The notes beneath the pieces are model-generated. The model saw nothing but the letters and a program-made list of their open reading frames with translations, was not told the origin of the DNA and did not search any database. Made by a program: the position numbers and the translations under genes. This document shows positions 32,501-46,270 of a stretch of DNA of 64,000 nt, one piece after another. Every line of letters starts with the position of its first letter. The stretch's first letter is position 1. Source of the DNA: Pleurodeles waltl (lineage: Eukaryota; Chordata; Amphibia; Caudata; Salamandridae); the NCBI RefSeq assembly GCF_031143425.1, contig NC_090446.1:656849717-656913716 (forward strand). Reading direction: 5' to 3'.

Positions 32501-35460
32501 AAAACACCTCTGTTTTCCTTCAAAAATTTGGCTGTGTCCACGTTGCGCTTTGGGGCGTTTCCTGTTGCGGGCGCTAGGCCTACCCACACAAGTGAGGTAT
32601 CATTTTTATCGGGAGACGTGGGGAACGCTGGGTGGAAGGAAATTTGTGGCTCCTCTCAGATTCCAGAACTTTCTGCCACAGAAATGTGAGGAACATGTGG
32701 TTTTTTAGCCAAATTTTGAGGTTTGCAAAGGATTCTGGGTAACAGAACCTGGTCCGAGCCACACAAGTCACCCCATCTTGGATTCCCCTAGGTCTCTAGT
32801 TTTCAGAAATGCACAGGTTTGGTAGGTTTCCCTAGGTGGCGGCTGAGCTACAGGCCAAAATCTACAGGTAGGCACTTTGCAAAAAACACCTCTGTTTTCC
32901 TTCAAAAATTTGGCTGTGTCCACGTTGCGCTTTGGGGCGTTTCCTGTTGCGGGCGCTAGGCCTACCCACACAAGTGAGGTATCATTTTTATCGGGAGACG
33001 TGGGGAACGCTGGGTGGAAGGAAATTTGTGGCTCCTCTCAGATTCCAGAACTTTCTGCCACAGAAATGTGAGGAACATGTGGTTTTTTAGCCAAATTTTG
33101 AGGTTTGCAAAGGATTCTGGGTAACAGAACCTGGTCCGAGCCACACAAGTCACCCCATCTTGGATTCCCCTAGGTCTCTAGTTTTCAGAATAGCACAGGT
33201 TTGGTAGGTTTCCCTAGGTGGAGGCTGAGCTACAGGCCAAAATCTACAGGTAGGCACTTTGCAAAAAACACCTCTGTTTTCCTGAAAACATTTGGCTGTG
33301 TCCACGTTGCGCTTTGGGGCGTTTCCTGTCGCGGGCGCTAGGCCTACCCACACAAGTGAGGTATCATTTTTATCGGGAGACGTGGGGGAACGCTGGGTGG
33401 AAGGAAATTTGTGGCTCCTCTCAGATTCCAGAACTTTCTGCCACAGAAATGTGAGGAACATGTGTTTTTTTTAGCCAAATTTTGAGGTTTGCAAAGGATT
33501 CTGGGTAACAGAACCTGGTCCGAGCCACACAAGTCACCCCATCTTGGATTCCCCTAGGTCTCTAGTTTTCAGAAATGCACAGGTTTGGTAGGTTTCCCTA
33601 GGTGGCGGCTGAGCTACAGGCCAAAATCTACAGGTACGCACTTTGCAAAAAACACCTCTGTTTTCCTTCAAAAATTTGGCTGTGTCCACGTTGCGCTTTG
33701 GGGCGTTTCCTGTCGCGGGCGCTAGGCCTACCCACACAAGTGAGGTATCATTTCTATCGGGAGACGTGGGGGAACGCTGGGTGGAAGGGATTTTATGGCT
33801 CCTCTCAGATTCCAGAACTTTCTGCCACAGAAATGTGAGGAACATGTGTTTTTTTAGCCAAATTTTGAGGTTTGCAAAGGATTCTGGGTAACAGAACCTG
33901 GTCTGAGCCACACAAGTCACCCCATCTTGGATTCCCCTAGGTCTCTAGTTTTCAGAATAGCACAGGTTTGGTAGGTTTCCCTAGGTGGAGGCTGAGCTAC
34001 AGGCCAAAATCTACAGGTAGGCACTTTGCAAAAAAAACCTCTGTTTTCCTGAAAACATTTGGCTGTGTCCACGTTGCGCTTTGGGGCGTTTCCTGTCGCG
34101 GGCGCTAGGCCTACCCACACAAGTGAGGTATCATTTTTATCGGGAGACGTGGGGGAACGTTGGGTGGAAGGAAATTTGTGGCTCCTCTCAGATTCCAGAA
34201 CTTTCTGCCACAGAAATGTGAGGAACATGTGTTTTTTTAGCCAAATTCTGAGGTTTACTAAGGATTCTGGGTAACAGAACCTGGTCCGAGCCACACAAGT
34301 CACCCCATCTTGGATTCCCCTAGGTCTCTAGTTTTCAGAAATGCACAGGTTTGGTAGGTTTCCCTAGGTGGCGGCTGAGCTACAGGCCAAAATCTACAGG
34401 TAGGCACTTTGCAAAAAACACCTCTGTTTTCCTTCAAAAATTTGGCTGTGTCCACGTTGCGCTTTGGGGCGTTTCCTGTTGCGGGCGCTAGGCCTACCCA
34501 CACAAGTGAGGTATCATTTTTATCGGGAGACGTGGGGAACGCTGGGTGGAAGGAAATTTGTGGCTCCTCTCAGATTCCAGAACTTTCTGCCACAGAAATG
34601 TGAGGAACATGTGGTTTTTTAGCCAAATTTTGAGGTTTGCAAAGGATTCTGGGTAACAGAACCTGGTCCGAGCCACACAAGTCACCCCATCTTGGATTCC
34701 CCTAGGTCTCTAGTTTTCAGAATAGCACAGGTTTGGTAGGTTTCCCTAGGTGGAGGCTGAGCTACAGGCCAAAATCTACAGGTAGGCACTTTGCAAAAAA
34801 CACCTCTGTTTTCCTGAAAACATTTGGCTGTGTCCACGTTGCGCTTTGGGGCGTTTCCTGTCGCGGGCGCTAGGCCTACCCACACAAGTGAGGTATCATT
34901 TTTATCGGGAGACGTGGGGGAACGCTGGGTGGAAGGAAATTTGTGGCTCCTCTCAGATTCCAGAACTTTCTGCCACAGAAATGTGAGGAACATGTGTTTT
35001 TTTAGCCAAATTTTGAGGTTTGCAAAGGATTCTGGGTAACAGAACCTGGTCCGAGCCACACAAGTCACCCCATCTTGGATTCCCCTAGGTCTCTAGTTTT
35101 CAGAAATGCACAGGTTTGGTAGGTTTCCCTAGGTGGCGGCTGAGCTACAGGCCAAAATCTACAGGTACGCACTTTGCAAAAAACACCTCTGTTTTCCTTC
35201 AAAAATTTGGCTGTGTCCACGTTGCGCTTTGGGGCGTTTCCTGTCGCGGGCGCTAGGCCTACCCACACAAGTGAGGTATCATTTTTATCGGGAGACGTGG
35301 GGGAACGCTGGGTGGAAGGAATTTTATGGCTCCTCTCAGATTCCAGAACTTTCTGCCACAGAAATGAGAGGAACATGTGTTTTTTTAGCCAAATTTTGAG
35401 GTTTGCAAAGGATTCTGGGTAACAGAACCTGGTCTGAGCCACACAAGTCACCCCATCTTG

Positions 35461-38400
35461 GATTCCCCTTGGTCTCTAGTTTTCAGAAATGCACAGGTTT
35501 GGTAGGTTTCCCTAGGTGGCAGCTGAGCTACAGGCCAAAATCAACAGGTAGGCACTTTGCAAAAAACACCTCTGTTTTCCTGAAAACATTTGGCTGTGTC
35601 CACGTTGCGCTTTGGGGCGTTTCCTGTCGCGGGCGCTAGGCCTACCCACACAAGTGAGGTATCATTTTTATCGGGAGACGTGGGGGAACGCTGGGTGGAA
35701 GGAAATTTGTGGCTCCTCTCAGATTCCAGAACTTTCTGCCACAGAAATGTGAGGAACATGTGTTTTTTTAGCCAAATTTTGAGGTTTGCAAAGGATTCTG
35801 GGTAACAGAACCTGGTCCGAGCCACACAAGTCACCCCATCTTGGATTCCCCTAGGTCTCTAGTTTTCAGGAATGCACAGGTTTGGTAGGTTTCCCTAGGT
35901 GGTGGCTGAGCTACAGGCCAAAATCTACAGGTAGGCACTTTGCAAAAAACACCTCTGTTTTCCTTCAAAAATTTGGCTGTGTCCACGTTGCGCTTTGGGG
36001 CGTTTCCTGTTGCGGGCGCTAGGCCTACCCACACAAGTGAGGTATCATTTTTATCGGGAGACGTGGGGAACGCTGGGTGGAAGGAAATTTGTGGCTCCTC
36101 TCAGATTCCAGAACTTTCTGCCACAGAAATGTGAGGAACATGTGGTTTTTTAGCCAAATTTTGAGGTTTGCAAAGGATTCTGGGTAACAGAACCTGGTCC
36201 GAGCCACACAAGTCACCCCATCTTGGATTCCCCTAGGTCTCTAGTTTTCAGAATAGCACAGGTTTGGTAGGTTTCCCTAGGTGGAGGCTGAGCTACAGGC
36301 CAAAATCTACAGGTAGGCACTTTGCAAAAAACACCTCTGTTTTCCTGAAAACATTTGGCTGTGTCCACGTTGCGCTTTGGGGCGTTTCCTGTCGCGGGCG
36401 CTAGGCCTACCCACACAAGTGAGGTATCATTTTTATTGGGAGACGTGGGGGAACGCTGGGTGGAAGGAAATTTGTGGCTCCTCTCAGATTCCAGAACTTT
36501 CTGCCACAGAAATGTGAGGAACATGTGTTTTTTTAGCCAAATTTTGAGGTTTGCAAAGGATTCTGGGTAACAGAACCTGGTCCGAGCCACACAAGTCACC
36601 CCATCTTGGATTCCCCTAGGTCTCTAGTTTTCAGAAATGCACAGGTTTGGTAGGTTTCCCTAGGTGGCGGCTGAGCTACAGGCCAAAATCTACAGGTACG
36701 CACTTTGCAAAAAACACCTCTGTTTTCCTTCAAAAATTTGGCTGTGTCCACGTTGCGCTTTGGGGCGTTTCCTGTCGCGGGCGCTAGGCCTACCCACACA
36801 AGTGAGGTATCATTTTTATCGGGAGACGTGGGGGAACGCTGGGTGGAAGGAATTTTATGGCTCCTCTCAGATTCCAGAACTTTCTGCCACAGAAATGTGA
36901 GGAACATGTATTTTTTTAGCCAAATTTTGAGGTTTGCAAAGGATTCTGGGTAACAGAACCTGGTCTGAGCCACACAAGTCACCCCATCTTGGATTCCCCT
37001 TGGTCTCTAGTTTTCAGAAATGCACAGGTTTGGTAGGTTTCCCTAGGTGGCAGCTGAGCTACAGGCCAAAATCAACAGGTAGGCACTTTGCAAAAAACAC
37101 CTGTGTTTTCCTTAAAAAATGTGGCTGTCTCCACGTTGCGCTTTGGGGCGTTTCCTGTCGCGGGCGCTAGGCGTACCCACACAAGTGAGGTATCATTTTT
37201 ATCGGGAGACGTGGGGGAACGCTGGGTGGAAGGAAATTTGTGGCTCCTCTCAGATTCCAGAACATTCTGCCACAGAAATGTGAGGAACATGTGGTTTTTT
37301 CGCCAAATTTTGAGGTTTGCAAAGGATTCTGGGTAAGAGAACCTGGTCCGAGCCACACAAGTCACCCCATCTTGGATTCCCCTAGGTCTCTAGTTTTCAG
37401 AATAGCACAGGTTTGGTAGGTTTCCCTAGGTGGCGGCTGAGCTACAGGCCAAAATCTACAGGTAGGCACTTTGCAAAAAACACCTCTGTTTTCCTTCAAA
37501 AATTTGGCTGAGTCCACGTTGCGCTTTGGGGTGTTTCCTGTCGCGGGCGCTAGGCCTACCCACACAAGTGAGGTATCATTTTTATCGGGAGACGTGGGGG
37601 AACGCTGGGTGGAAGGAAATTCGTGGCTCCTCTCAGATTCCAGAACTTTCTGCCACAGAAATGTGAGGAACATGTGGTTTTTTAACCACATTTTGAGGTT
37701 TGCAAAGGATTCTGGGTAACAGAACCTGGTCCGAGCCACACAAGTCACCCCATCTTGGATTCCCCTAGGTCTCTAGTTTTCAGAAATGCACAGGTTTGGT
37801 AGGTTTCCCTAGGTGGCGGCTGAGCTACAGGCCAAAATCTACAGGTAGGCACTTTGCAAAAAACACCTCTGTTTTCCTTAAAAAAAATTGCTGTGTCCAC
37901 GTTGCGCTTTGGGGCGTTTCCTGTCGCGGGCGCTAGGCCTACCCACACAAGTGAGGTATCATTTTTATCGGGAGACGTGGGGGAACGCTGGGTGGAAGGA
38001 AATTTGTGGCTCCTCTCAGATTCCAGAACTTTCTGCCACAGAAATGTGAGGAACATGTGTTTTTTTAGTCAAATTAAGAGGTTTGCAAAGGATTCTGGGT
38101 AACAGAACCTGGTGAGAGCCACACAGGTCACCCCATCTTGGATTCCCCTAGGTCTCTAGTTTTAAGAAATGCACAGGTTTGGTAGGTTTCCCTAGGTGGC
38201 GGCTGAGCTACAGGCCAAAATCTACAGGTAGGCACTTTGCAAAAAACACCTCTGTTTTCCTTCAAAAATGTGGCTGTGTCCACGTTGCGCTTTGGGGCGT
38301 TTCCTGTCGCGGGCGCTAGGCCTACCCACACAAGTGAGGTATCATTTTTATCGGGAGACGTGGGGGAACGTTGGGTGGAAGGAAATTTGTGGCTCCTCTC

Positions 38401-39289
38401 AGATTCCAGAACTTTCTGCCACAGAAATGTGAGGAACATGTGTTTTTTTAGCCAAATTCTGAAGGTTGCTAAGGATTCTGGGTAACAGAACCTGGTCCGA
38501 GCCACACAAGTCACCCCATCTTGGATTCCCCTAGGTCTCTAGTTTTCAGAAATGCACAGGTTTGGTAGGTTTCCCTATGTGGCGGCTGAGCTACAGGCCA
38601 AAATCTACAGGTAGGCACTTTGCAAAAAACACCTCTGTTTTCCTTCAAATATTTGGCTGTGTCCACGTTGCGCTTTGGGGCGTTTCCTGTTGCGGGCGCT
38701 AGGCCTACCCACACAAGTGAGGTATCATTTTTATCGGGAGACTTGGTGAACGCTGGTTGGAAGGAAATTTGGGGCTCCTCTCAGATTCCAGAACTTTCTG
38801 CCACAGAAATGTGAGGAACATGTGGTTTTTTAGCCAAATTTTGAGGTTTGCAAAGGATTCTGGGTAACAGAACCTGGTCCGAGCCACACAAGTCACCCCA
38901 TCTTGGATTCCCCTAGGTCTCTAGTTTTCAGAATAGCACAGGTTTGGTAGGTTTCCCTAGGTGGAGGCTGAGCTACAGGCCAAAATCAACAGGTAGGCAC
39001 TTTGCAAAAAACACCTCTGTTTTCCTTAAAAAATTTGGCTGTGTCCACGTTGCGCTTTGGGGCGTTTCCTGTCGCGGGGCGCTAGGCCTACCCACACAAG
39101 TGAGGTATCATTTTTATCGGGAGACGTGGGGGAACGCTGGGTGGAAGGAAATTTGTGGCTCCTCTCAGATTCCAGAACTTTCTGCCACAGAAATGTGAGG
39201 AACATGTGTTTTGTTCGCCAAATTTTGAGGTTTGCAAAGGATTCTGGGTAAGAGAACCTGGTCCGAGCCACACAAGTCACCCCATCTTG
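35461..39289 (+). repeat. Segmental duplication within the satellite, copy 1 (10 monomers)
   Basis: It begins at a diagnostic GGATTCCCCTTGGTCTC variant and matches 39290 onward at an offset of 3829 bp (10 x 383) up to about 38060, then at an offset of 4212 bp (11 x 383) to about 39260. Rare variants such as ACACCTGTGTTTTCC and GGCTGTCTCCACG are shared. Confidence 0.8.
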
Positions 39290-42200
39290 GATTCCCCTTG
39301 GTCTCTAGTTTTCAGAAATGCACAGGTTTGGTAGGTTTCCCTAGGTGGCAGCTGAGCTACAGGCCAAAATCAACAGGTAGGCACTTTGCAAAAAACACCT
39401 CTGTTTTCCTGAAAACATTTGGCTGTGTCCACGTTGCGCTTTGGGGCGTTTCCTGTCGCGGGCGCTAGGCCTACCCACACAAGTGAGGTATCATTTTTAT
39501 CGGGAGACGTGGGGGAACGCTGGGTGGAAGGAAATTTGTGGCTCCTCTCAGATTCCAGAACTTTCTGCCACAGAAATGTGAGGAACATGTGTTTTTTTAG
39601 CCAAATTTTGAGGTTTGCAAAGGATTCTGGGTAACAGAACCTGGTCCGAGCCACACAAGTCACCCCATCTTGGATTCCCCTAGGTCTCTAGTTTTCAGGA
39701 ATGCACAGGTTTGGTAGGTTTTCCTAGGTGGTGGCTGAGCTACAGGCCAAAATCTACAGGTAGGCACTTTGCAAAAAACACCTCTGTTTTCCTTCAAAAA
39801 TTTGGCTGTGTCCACGTTGCGCTTTGGGGCGTTTCCTGTTGCGGGCGCTAGGCCTACCCACACAAGTGAGGTATCATTTTTATCGGGAGACGTGGGGAAC
39901 GCTGGGTGGAAGGAAATTTGTGGCTCCTCTCAGATTCCAGAACTTTCTGCCACAGAAATGTGAGGAACATGTGGTTTTTTAGCCAAATTTTGAGGTTTGC
40001 AAAGGATTCTGGGTAACAGAACCTGGTCCGAGCCACACAAGTCACCCCATCTTGGATTCCCCTAGGTCTCTAGTTTTCAGAATAGCACAGGTTTGGTAGG
40101 TTTCCCTAGGTGGAGGCTGAGCTACAGGCCAAAATCTACAGGTAGGCACTTTGCAAAAAACACCTCTGTTTTCCTGAAAACATTTGGCTGTGTCCACGTT
40201 GCGCTTTGGGGCGTTTCCTGTCGCGGGCGCTAGGCCTACCCACACAAGTGAGGTATCATTTTTATTGGGAGACGTGGGGGAACGCTGGGTGGAAGGAAAT
40301 TTGTGGCTCCTCTCAGATTCCAGAACTTTCTGCCACAGAAATGTGAGGAACATGTGTTTTTTTAGCCAAATTTTGAGGTTTGCAAAGGATTCTGGGTAAC
40401 AGAACCTGGTCCGAGCCACACAAGTCACCCCATCTTGGATTCCCCTAGGTCTCTAGTTTTCAGAAATGCACAGGTTTGGTAGGTTTCCCTAGGTGGCGGC
40501 TGAGCTACAGGCCAAAATCTACAGGTACGCACTTTGCAAAAAACACCTCTGTTTTCCTTCAAAAATTTGGCTGTGTCCACGTTGCGCTTTGGGGCGTTTC
40601 CTGTCGCGGGCGCTAGGCCTACCCACACAAGTGAGGTATCATTTTTATCGGGAGACGTGGGGGAACGCTGGGTGGAAGGAATTTTATGGCTCCTCTCAGA
40701 TTCCAGAACTTTCTGCCACAGAAATGTGAGGAACATGTATTTTTTTAGCCAAATTTTGAGGTTTGCAAAGGATTCTGGGTAACAGAACCTGGTCTGAGCC
40801 ACACAAGTCACCCCATCTTGGATTCCCCTTGGTCTCTAGTTTTCAGAAATGCACAGGTTTGGTAGGTTTCCCTAGGTGGCAGCTGAGCTACAGGCCAAAA
40901 TCAACAGGTAGGCACTTTGCAAAAAACACCTGTGTTTTCCTTAAAAAATGTGGCTGTCTCCACGTTGCGCTTTGGGGCGTTTCCTGTCGCGGGCGCTAGG
41001 CGTACCCACACAAGTGAGGTATCATTTTTATCGGGAGACGTGGGGGAACGCTGGGTGGAAGGAAATTTGTGGCTCCTCTCAGATTCCAGAACATTCTGCC
41101 ACAGAAATGTGAGGAACATGTGGTTTTTTCGCCAAATTTTGAGGTTTGCAAAGGATTCTGGGTAAGAGAACCTGGTCCGAGCCACACAAGTCACCCCATC
41201 TTGGATTCCCCTAGGTCTCTAGTTTTCAGAATAGCACAGGTTTGGTAGGTTTCCCTAGGTGGCGGCTGAGCTACAGGCCAAAATCTACAGGTAGGCACTT
41301 TGCAAAAAACACCTCTGTTTTCCTTCAAAAATTTGGCTGTGTCCACGTTGCGCTTTGGGGTGTTTCCTGTCGCGGGCGCTAGGCCTACCCACACAAGTGA
41401 GGTATCATTTTTATCGGGAGACGTGGGGGAACGCTGGGTGGAAGGAAATTCGTGGCTCCTCTCAGATTCCAGAACTTTCTGCCACAGAAATGTGAGGAAC
41501 ATGTGGTTTTTTAACCACATTTTGAGGTTTGCAAAGGATTCTGGGTAACAGAACCTGGTCCGAGCCACACAAGTCACCCCATCTTGGATTCCCCTAGGTC
41601 TCTAGTTTTCAGAAATGCACAGGTTTGGTAGGTTTCCCTAGGTGGCGGCTGAGCTACAGGCCAAAATCTACAGGTAGGCACTTTGCAAAAAACACCTCTG
41701 TTTTCCTTAAAAAAAATTGCTGTGTCCACGTTGCGCTTTGGGGCGTTTCCTGTCGCGGGCGCTAGGCCTACCCACACAAGTGAGGTATCATTTTTATCGG
41801 GAGACGTGGGGGAACGCTGGGTGGAAGGAAATTTGTGGCTCCTCTCAGATTCCAGAACTTTCTGCCACAGAAATGTGAGGAACATGTGTTTTTTTAGCCA
41901 AATTTTGAGGTTTGCAAAGGATTCTGGGTAACAGAACCTGGTCCGAGCCACACAAGTCACCCCATCTTGGATTCCCCTAGGTCTCTAGTTTTCAGAAATG
42001 CACAGGTTTGGTAGGTTTCCCTAGGTCGCGGCTGAGCTCCAGGCCAAAATCTACAGGTAGTCAGTTTGCAAAAAACACCTCTGTTTTCCTTCATAAATTT
42101 GGCTGTTTCCACGTTGCGCTTTGGGGCGTTTCCTGTCGCGGGCGCTAGGCCTACGCACACAAGTGAGGTATCATTTTTATCGGGAGACGTGGGGGAACGC

Positions 42201-43500
42201 TGGGTGGAAGGAAATTTGTGGCTCCTCTCAGATTCCAGAACTTTCTGCCACAGAAATGTGAGGAACATGTGTTTTTTTAGTCAAATTAAGAGGTTTGCAA
42301 AGGATTCTGGGTAACAGAACCTGGTCCGAGCCACACAGGTCACCCCATCTTGGATTCCCCTAGGTCTCTAGTTTTAAGAAATGCACAGGTTTGGTATGTT
42401 TCCCTAGGTGGCGGCTGAGCTACAGGCCAAAATCTACAGGTAGGCACTTTGCAAAAAACACCTCTGTTTTCCTTCAAAAATGTGGCTGTGTCCACGTTGC
42501 GCTTTGGGGCGTTTCCTGTCGCGGGCGCTAGGCCTACCCACACAAGTGAGGTATCATTTTTATCGGGAGACGTGGGGGAACGTTGGGTGGAAGGAAATTT
42601 GTGGCTCCTCTCAGATTCCAGAACTTTCTGCCACAGAAATGTGAGGAACATGTGTTTTTTTAGCCAAATTCTGAAGGTTGCTAAGGATTCTGGGTAACAG
42701 AACCTGGTCCGAGCCACACAAGTCACCCCATCTTGGATTCCCCTAGGTCTCTAGTTTTCAGAAATGCACAGGTTTGGTAGGTTTCCCTATGTGGCGGCTG
42801 AGCTACAGGCCAAAATCTACAGGTAGGCACTTTGCAAAAAACACCTCTGTTTTCCTTCAAATATTTGGCTGTGTCCACGTTGCGCTTTGGGGCGTTTCCT
42901 GTTGCGGGCGCTAGGCCTACCCACACAAGTGAGGTATCATTTTTATCGGGAGACTTGGGGAACGCTGGTTGGAAGGAAATTTGTGGCTCCTCTCAGATTC
43001 CAGAACTTTCTGCCACAGAAATGTGAGGAACATGTGGTTTTTTAGCCAAATTTTGAGGTTTGCAAAGGATTCTGGGTAACAGAACCTGGTCCGAGCCACA
43101 CAAGTCACCCCATCTTGGATTCCCCTAGGTCTCTAGTTTTCAGAATAGCACAGGTTTGGTAGGTTTCCCTAGGTGGAGGCTGAGCTACAGGCCAAAATCA
43201 ACAGGTAGGCACTTTGCAAAAAACACCTCTGTTTTCCTTAAAAAATTTGGCTGTGTCCACGTTGCGCTTTGGGGCGTTTCCTGTCGCGGGGCGCTAGGCC
43301 TACCCACACAAGTGAGGTATCATTTTTATCGGGAGACGTGGGGGAACGCTGGGTGGAAGGAAATTTGTGGCTCCTCTCAGATTCCAGAACTTTCTGCCAC
43401 AGAAATGTGAGGAACATGTGTTTTGTTCGCCAAATTTTGAGGTTTGCAAAGGATTCTGGGTAAGAGAACCTGGTCCGAGCCACACAAGTCACCCCATCTT
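39290..43500 (+). repeat. Segmental duplication within the satellite, copy 2 (11 monomers)
   Basis: This is the tandem partner of 35461-39289. It contains one more monomer, the TAGTCAG type starting near 42050. Copy 1 has lost it by fusing the front of one monomer (TTAAAAAAAATTGCTG) to the back of the next (GTCAAATTAAGAGG) near 38060. Confidence 0.8.
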
Positions 43501-46270
43501 GGATTCCCCTAGGTCTCTAGTTTTCAGAAATGCACAGGTTTGGTAGGTTTCCCTAGGTGGCGGCTGAGCTACAGGCCAAAATCTACAGGTAGGCACTTTG
43601 CAAAAAACACCTCTGTTTTCCTTCAAAAATTTGGCTATGTCCACGTTGCGCTTTGGGGCGTTTCCTGTCGCGGGCGCTAGGCCTACCCACACAAGTGAGG
43701 TATCATTTTTATCGGGAGACGTGGGGGAACGCTGGGTGGAAGGAATTTTGTGGCTCCTCTCAGATTCCTGAACTTTCTGCCATAGAAATGTGAGGAACAT
43801 GTGTTTTTTTAGCCAGATTTTGAGGTTTGCAAAGGATTCTGGGTAACAGAACCTGGTCCGAGCCACACAAGTCACCCCATCTTGGATTCCCCTAGGTCTC
43901 TATTTTGCGCAAATGCACAGGTTTGGTAGGTTTCCCTAGGTGGCGGCTGAGCTACAGGCCAAAATCTACAGGTAGGCACTTTGCAAAAAAACACCTCTGT
44001 TTTTCTTCAAAAATTTGGCTGTGTCCACGTTGCGCTTTGGGGCGTTTCCTGTCGCGGGCGCTAGGCCTACCCACACAAGTGAGGTATCATTTTCATCAGG
44101 AGGCGTGGGGGAACGCTGGGTGAAAGGAATTTTGTGGCTCCTCTCAGATTCCAGAACTTTCTGCCACAGAAATGTGAGGAACATGTGGTTTTTTAACCAC
44201 ATTTTGAGGTTTGCAAAGGATTCTGGGTAACAGAACGTGGTCCGAGCCACACAAGTCACCCCATCTTGGATTCCCCTAGGTCTCTAGTTTTCAGAAATGC
44301 ACAGGTTTGGTAGGTTTCCCTAGGTGGCGGCTGAGCTACAGGCCAAAATCTACAGGTAGGCACTTTGCAAAAAACACCTCTGTTTTCCATAAAAAAAATT
44401 GCTGTGTCCACGTTGCGCTTTGGGGCGTTTCCTGTCGCGGGCGCTAGGCCTACCCACACAAGTGAGGTATCATTTTTATCGGGAGACGTGGGGGAACGCT
44501 GGGTGGAAGGAAATTTGTGGCTCCTCTCAGATTCCAGAACTTTCTGCCACAGAAATGTGAGGAACATGTGTTTTTTTAGCCAAATTTTGAGGTTTGCAAA
44601 GGATTCTGGGTAACAGAACCTGGTCCGAGCCACACAAGTCACCCCATCTTGGATTCCCCTAGGTCTCTAGTTTTCAGAAATGCACAGGTTTGGTAGGTTT
44701 CCCTAGGTCGCGGCTGAGCTCCAGGCCAAAATCTACAGGTAGTCAGTTTGCAAAAAACACCTCTGTTTTCCTTCATAAATTTGGCTGTTTCCATGTTGCG
44801 CTTTGGGGCGTTTCCTGTCGCGGGTGCTAGGCCTACGCACACAAGTGAGGTATCATTTTTATCGGGAGACGTGGGGGAACGCTGGGTGGAAGGAAATTTG
44901 TGGCTCCTCTCAGATTCCAGAACTTTCTGCCACAGAAATGTGAGGAACATGTGTTTTTTTAGTCAAATTAAGAGGTTTGCAAAGGATTCTGGGTAACAGA
45001 ACCTGGTCCGAGCCACACAGGTCACCCCATCTTGGATTCCCCTAGGTCTCTAGTTTTAAGAAATGCACAGGTTTGGTAGGTTTCCCTAGGTGGCGGCTGA
45101 GCTACAGGCCAAAATATACAGGTAGGCACTTTGCAAAAAACACCTCTGTTTTCCTTCAAAAATTTGGCTGTGTCCACTTTGCGCTTTGGGGCGTTTCCTG
45201 TCGCGGGCGCTAGGCCTACCCACACAAGTGAGGTATCATTTTTATCGGGAGACGTGTTGGGTGGAAGGAAATTTGTGGCTCCTCTCAGATTCCAGAACTT
45301 TCTGCCACAGAAATGTGAGGAACATGTGTTTTTTTAGCCAAATTCTGAGGTTTGCTAAGGATTCTGGGTAACAGAACCTGGTCCGAGCCACACAAGTCAC
45401 CCCATCTTGGATTCCCCTAGGTCTCTAGTTTACAGAAATGCACAGGTTTGGTAGGTTTCCCTAGGTGGCGGCTGAGCTACAGGCCAAAATCTACAGGTAG
45501 GCACTTTGCAAAAAACACCTCTGTTTTCCTTCAAAAATTTGGCTGTGTCCACGTTGCGCTTTGGGGCGTTTCCTGTTGCGGGCGCTAGGCCTACCCACAC
45601 AAGTGAGGTATCATTTTTATCGGGAGACGTGGGGAACGCTGGGTGGAAGGAAATTTGTGGCTCCTCTCAGATTCCAGAACTTTCTGCCACAGAAATGAGA
45701 GGAACATGTGTTTTTTTAGCCAAATTCTATAGTTTGCTAAGGATTCTGGGTAACAGAACCTGGTCCGAGCCACACAAGTCACCCCATCTTGGATTCCCCT
45801 AGGTCTCTAGTTTTCAGAAATGCACAGGTTTGGTAGGTTTCCCTAGGTGGCGGCTGAGCTACAGGCCAAAATCTACAGGTAGGCACTTTGCAAAAAACAC
45901 CTCTGTTTTCCTTAAAAAAATTTGCAGTGTCCACGTTGCGCTTTGGAGCGTTTCCTGTCGCGGGCGCTAGGCCTACCCACACAAGTGAGGTATCATTTTT
46001 ATCGGGAGACGTGGGGGAACGCTGGGTGGAAGGAAATTTGTGGCTCCTCTCAGATTCCAGAACTTTCTGCCACAGAAATGTGAGGAACATGTGTTTTTTT
46101 AGCCAAATTTTGAGGTTTGCAAATGATTCTGGGTAACAGAACCTGGTCCGAGCCACACAAGTCACCCCATCTTGGATTCCCCTAGGTCTCTAGTTTTCAG
46201 AAATGCACAGGTTTGGTAGGTTTCCCTAGGTCGCGGCTGAGCTCCAGGCCAAAATCTACAGGTAGTCAGT

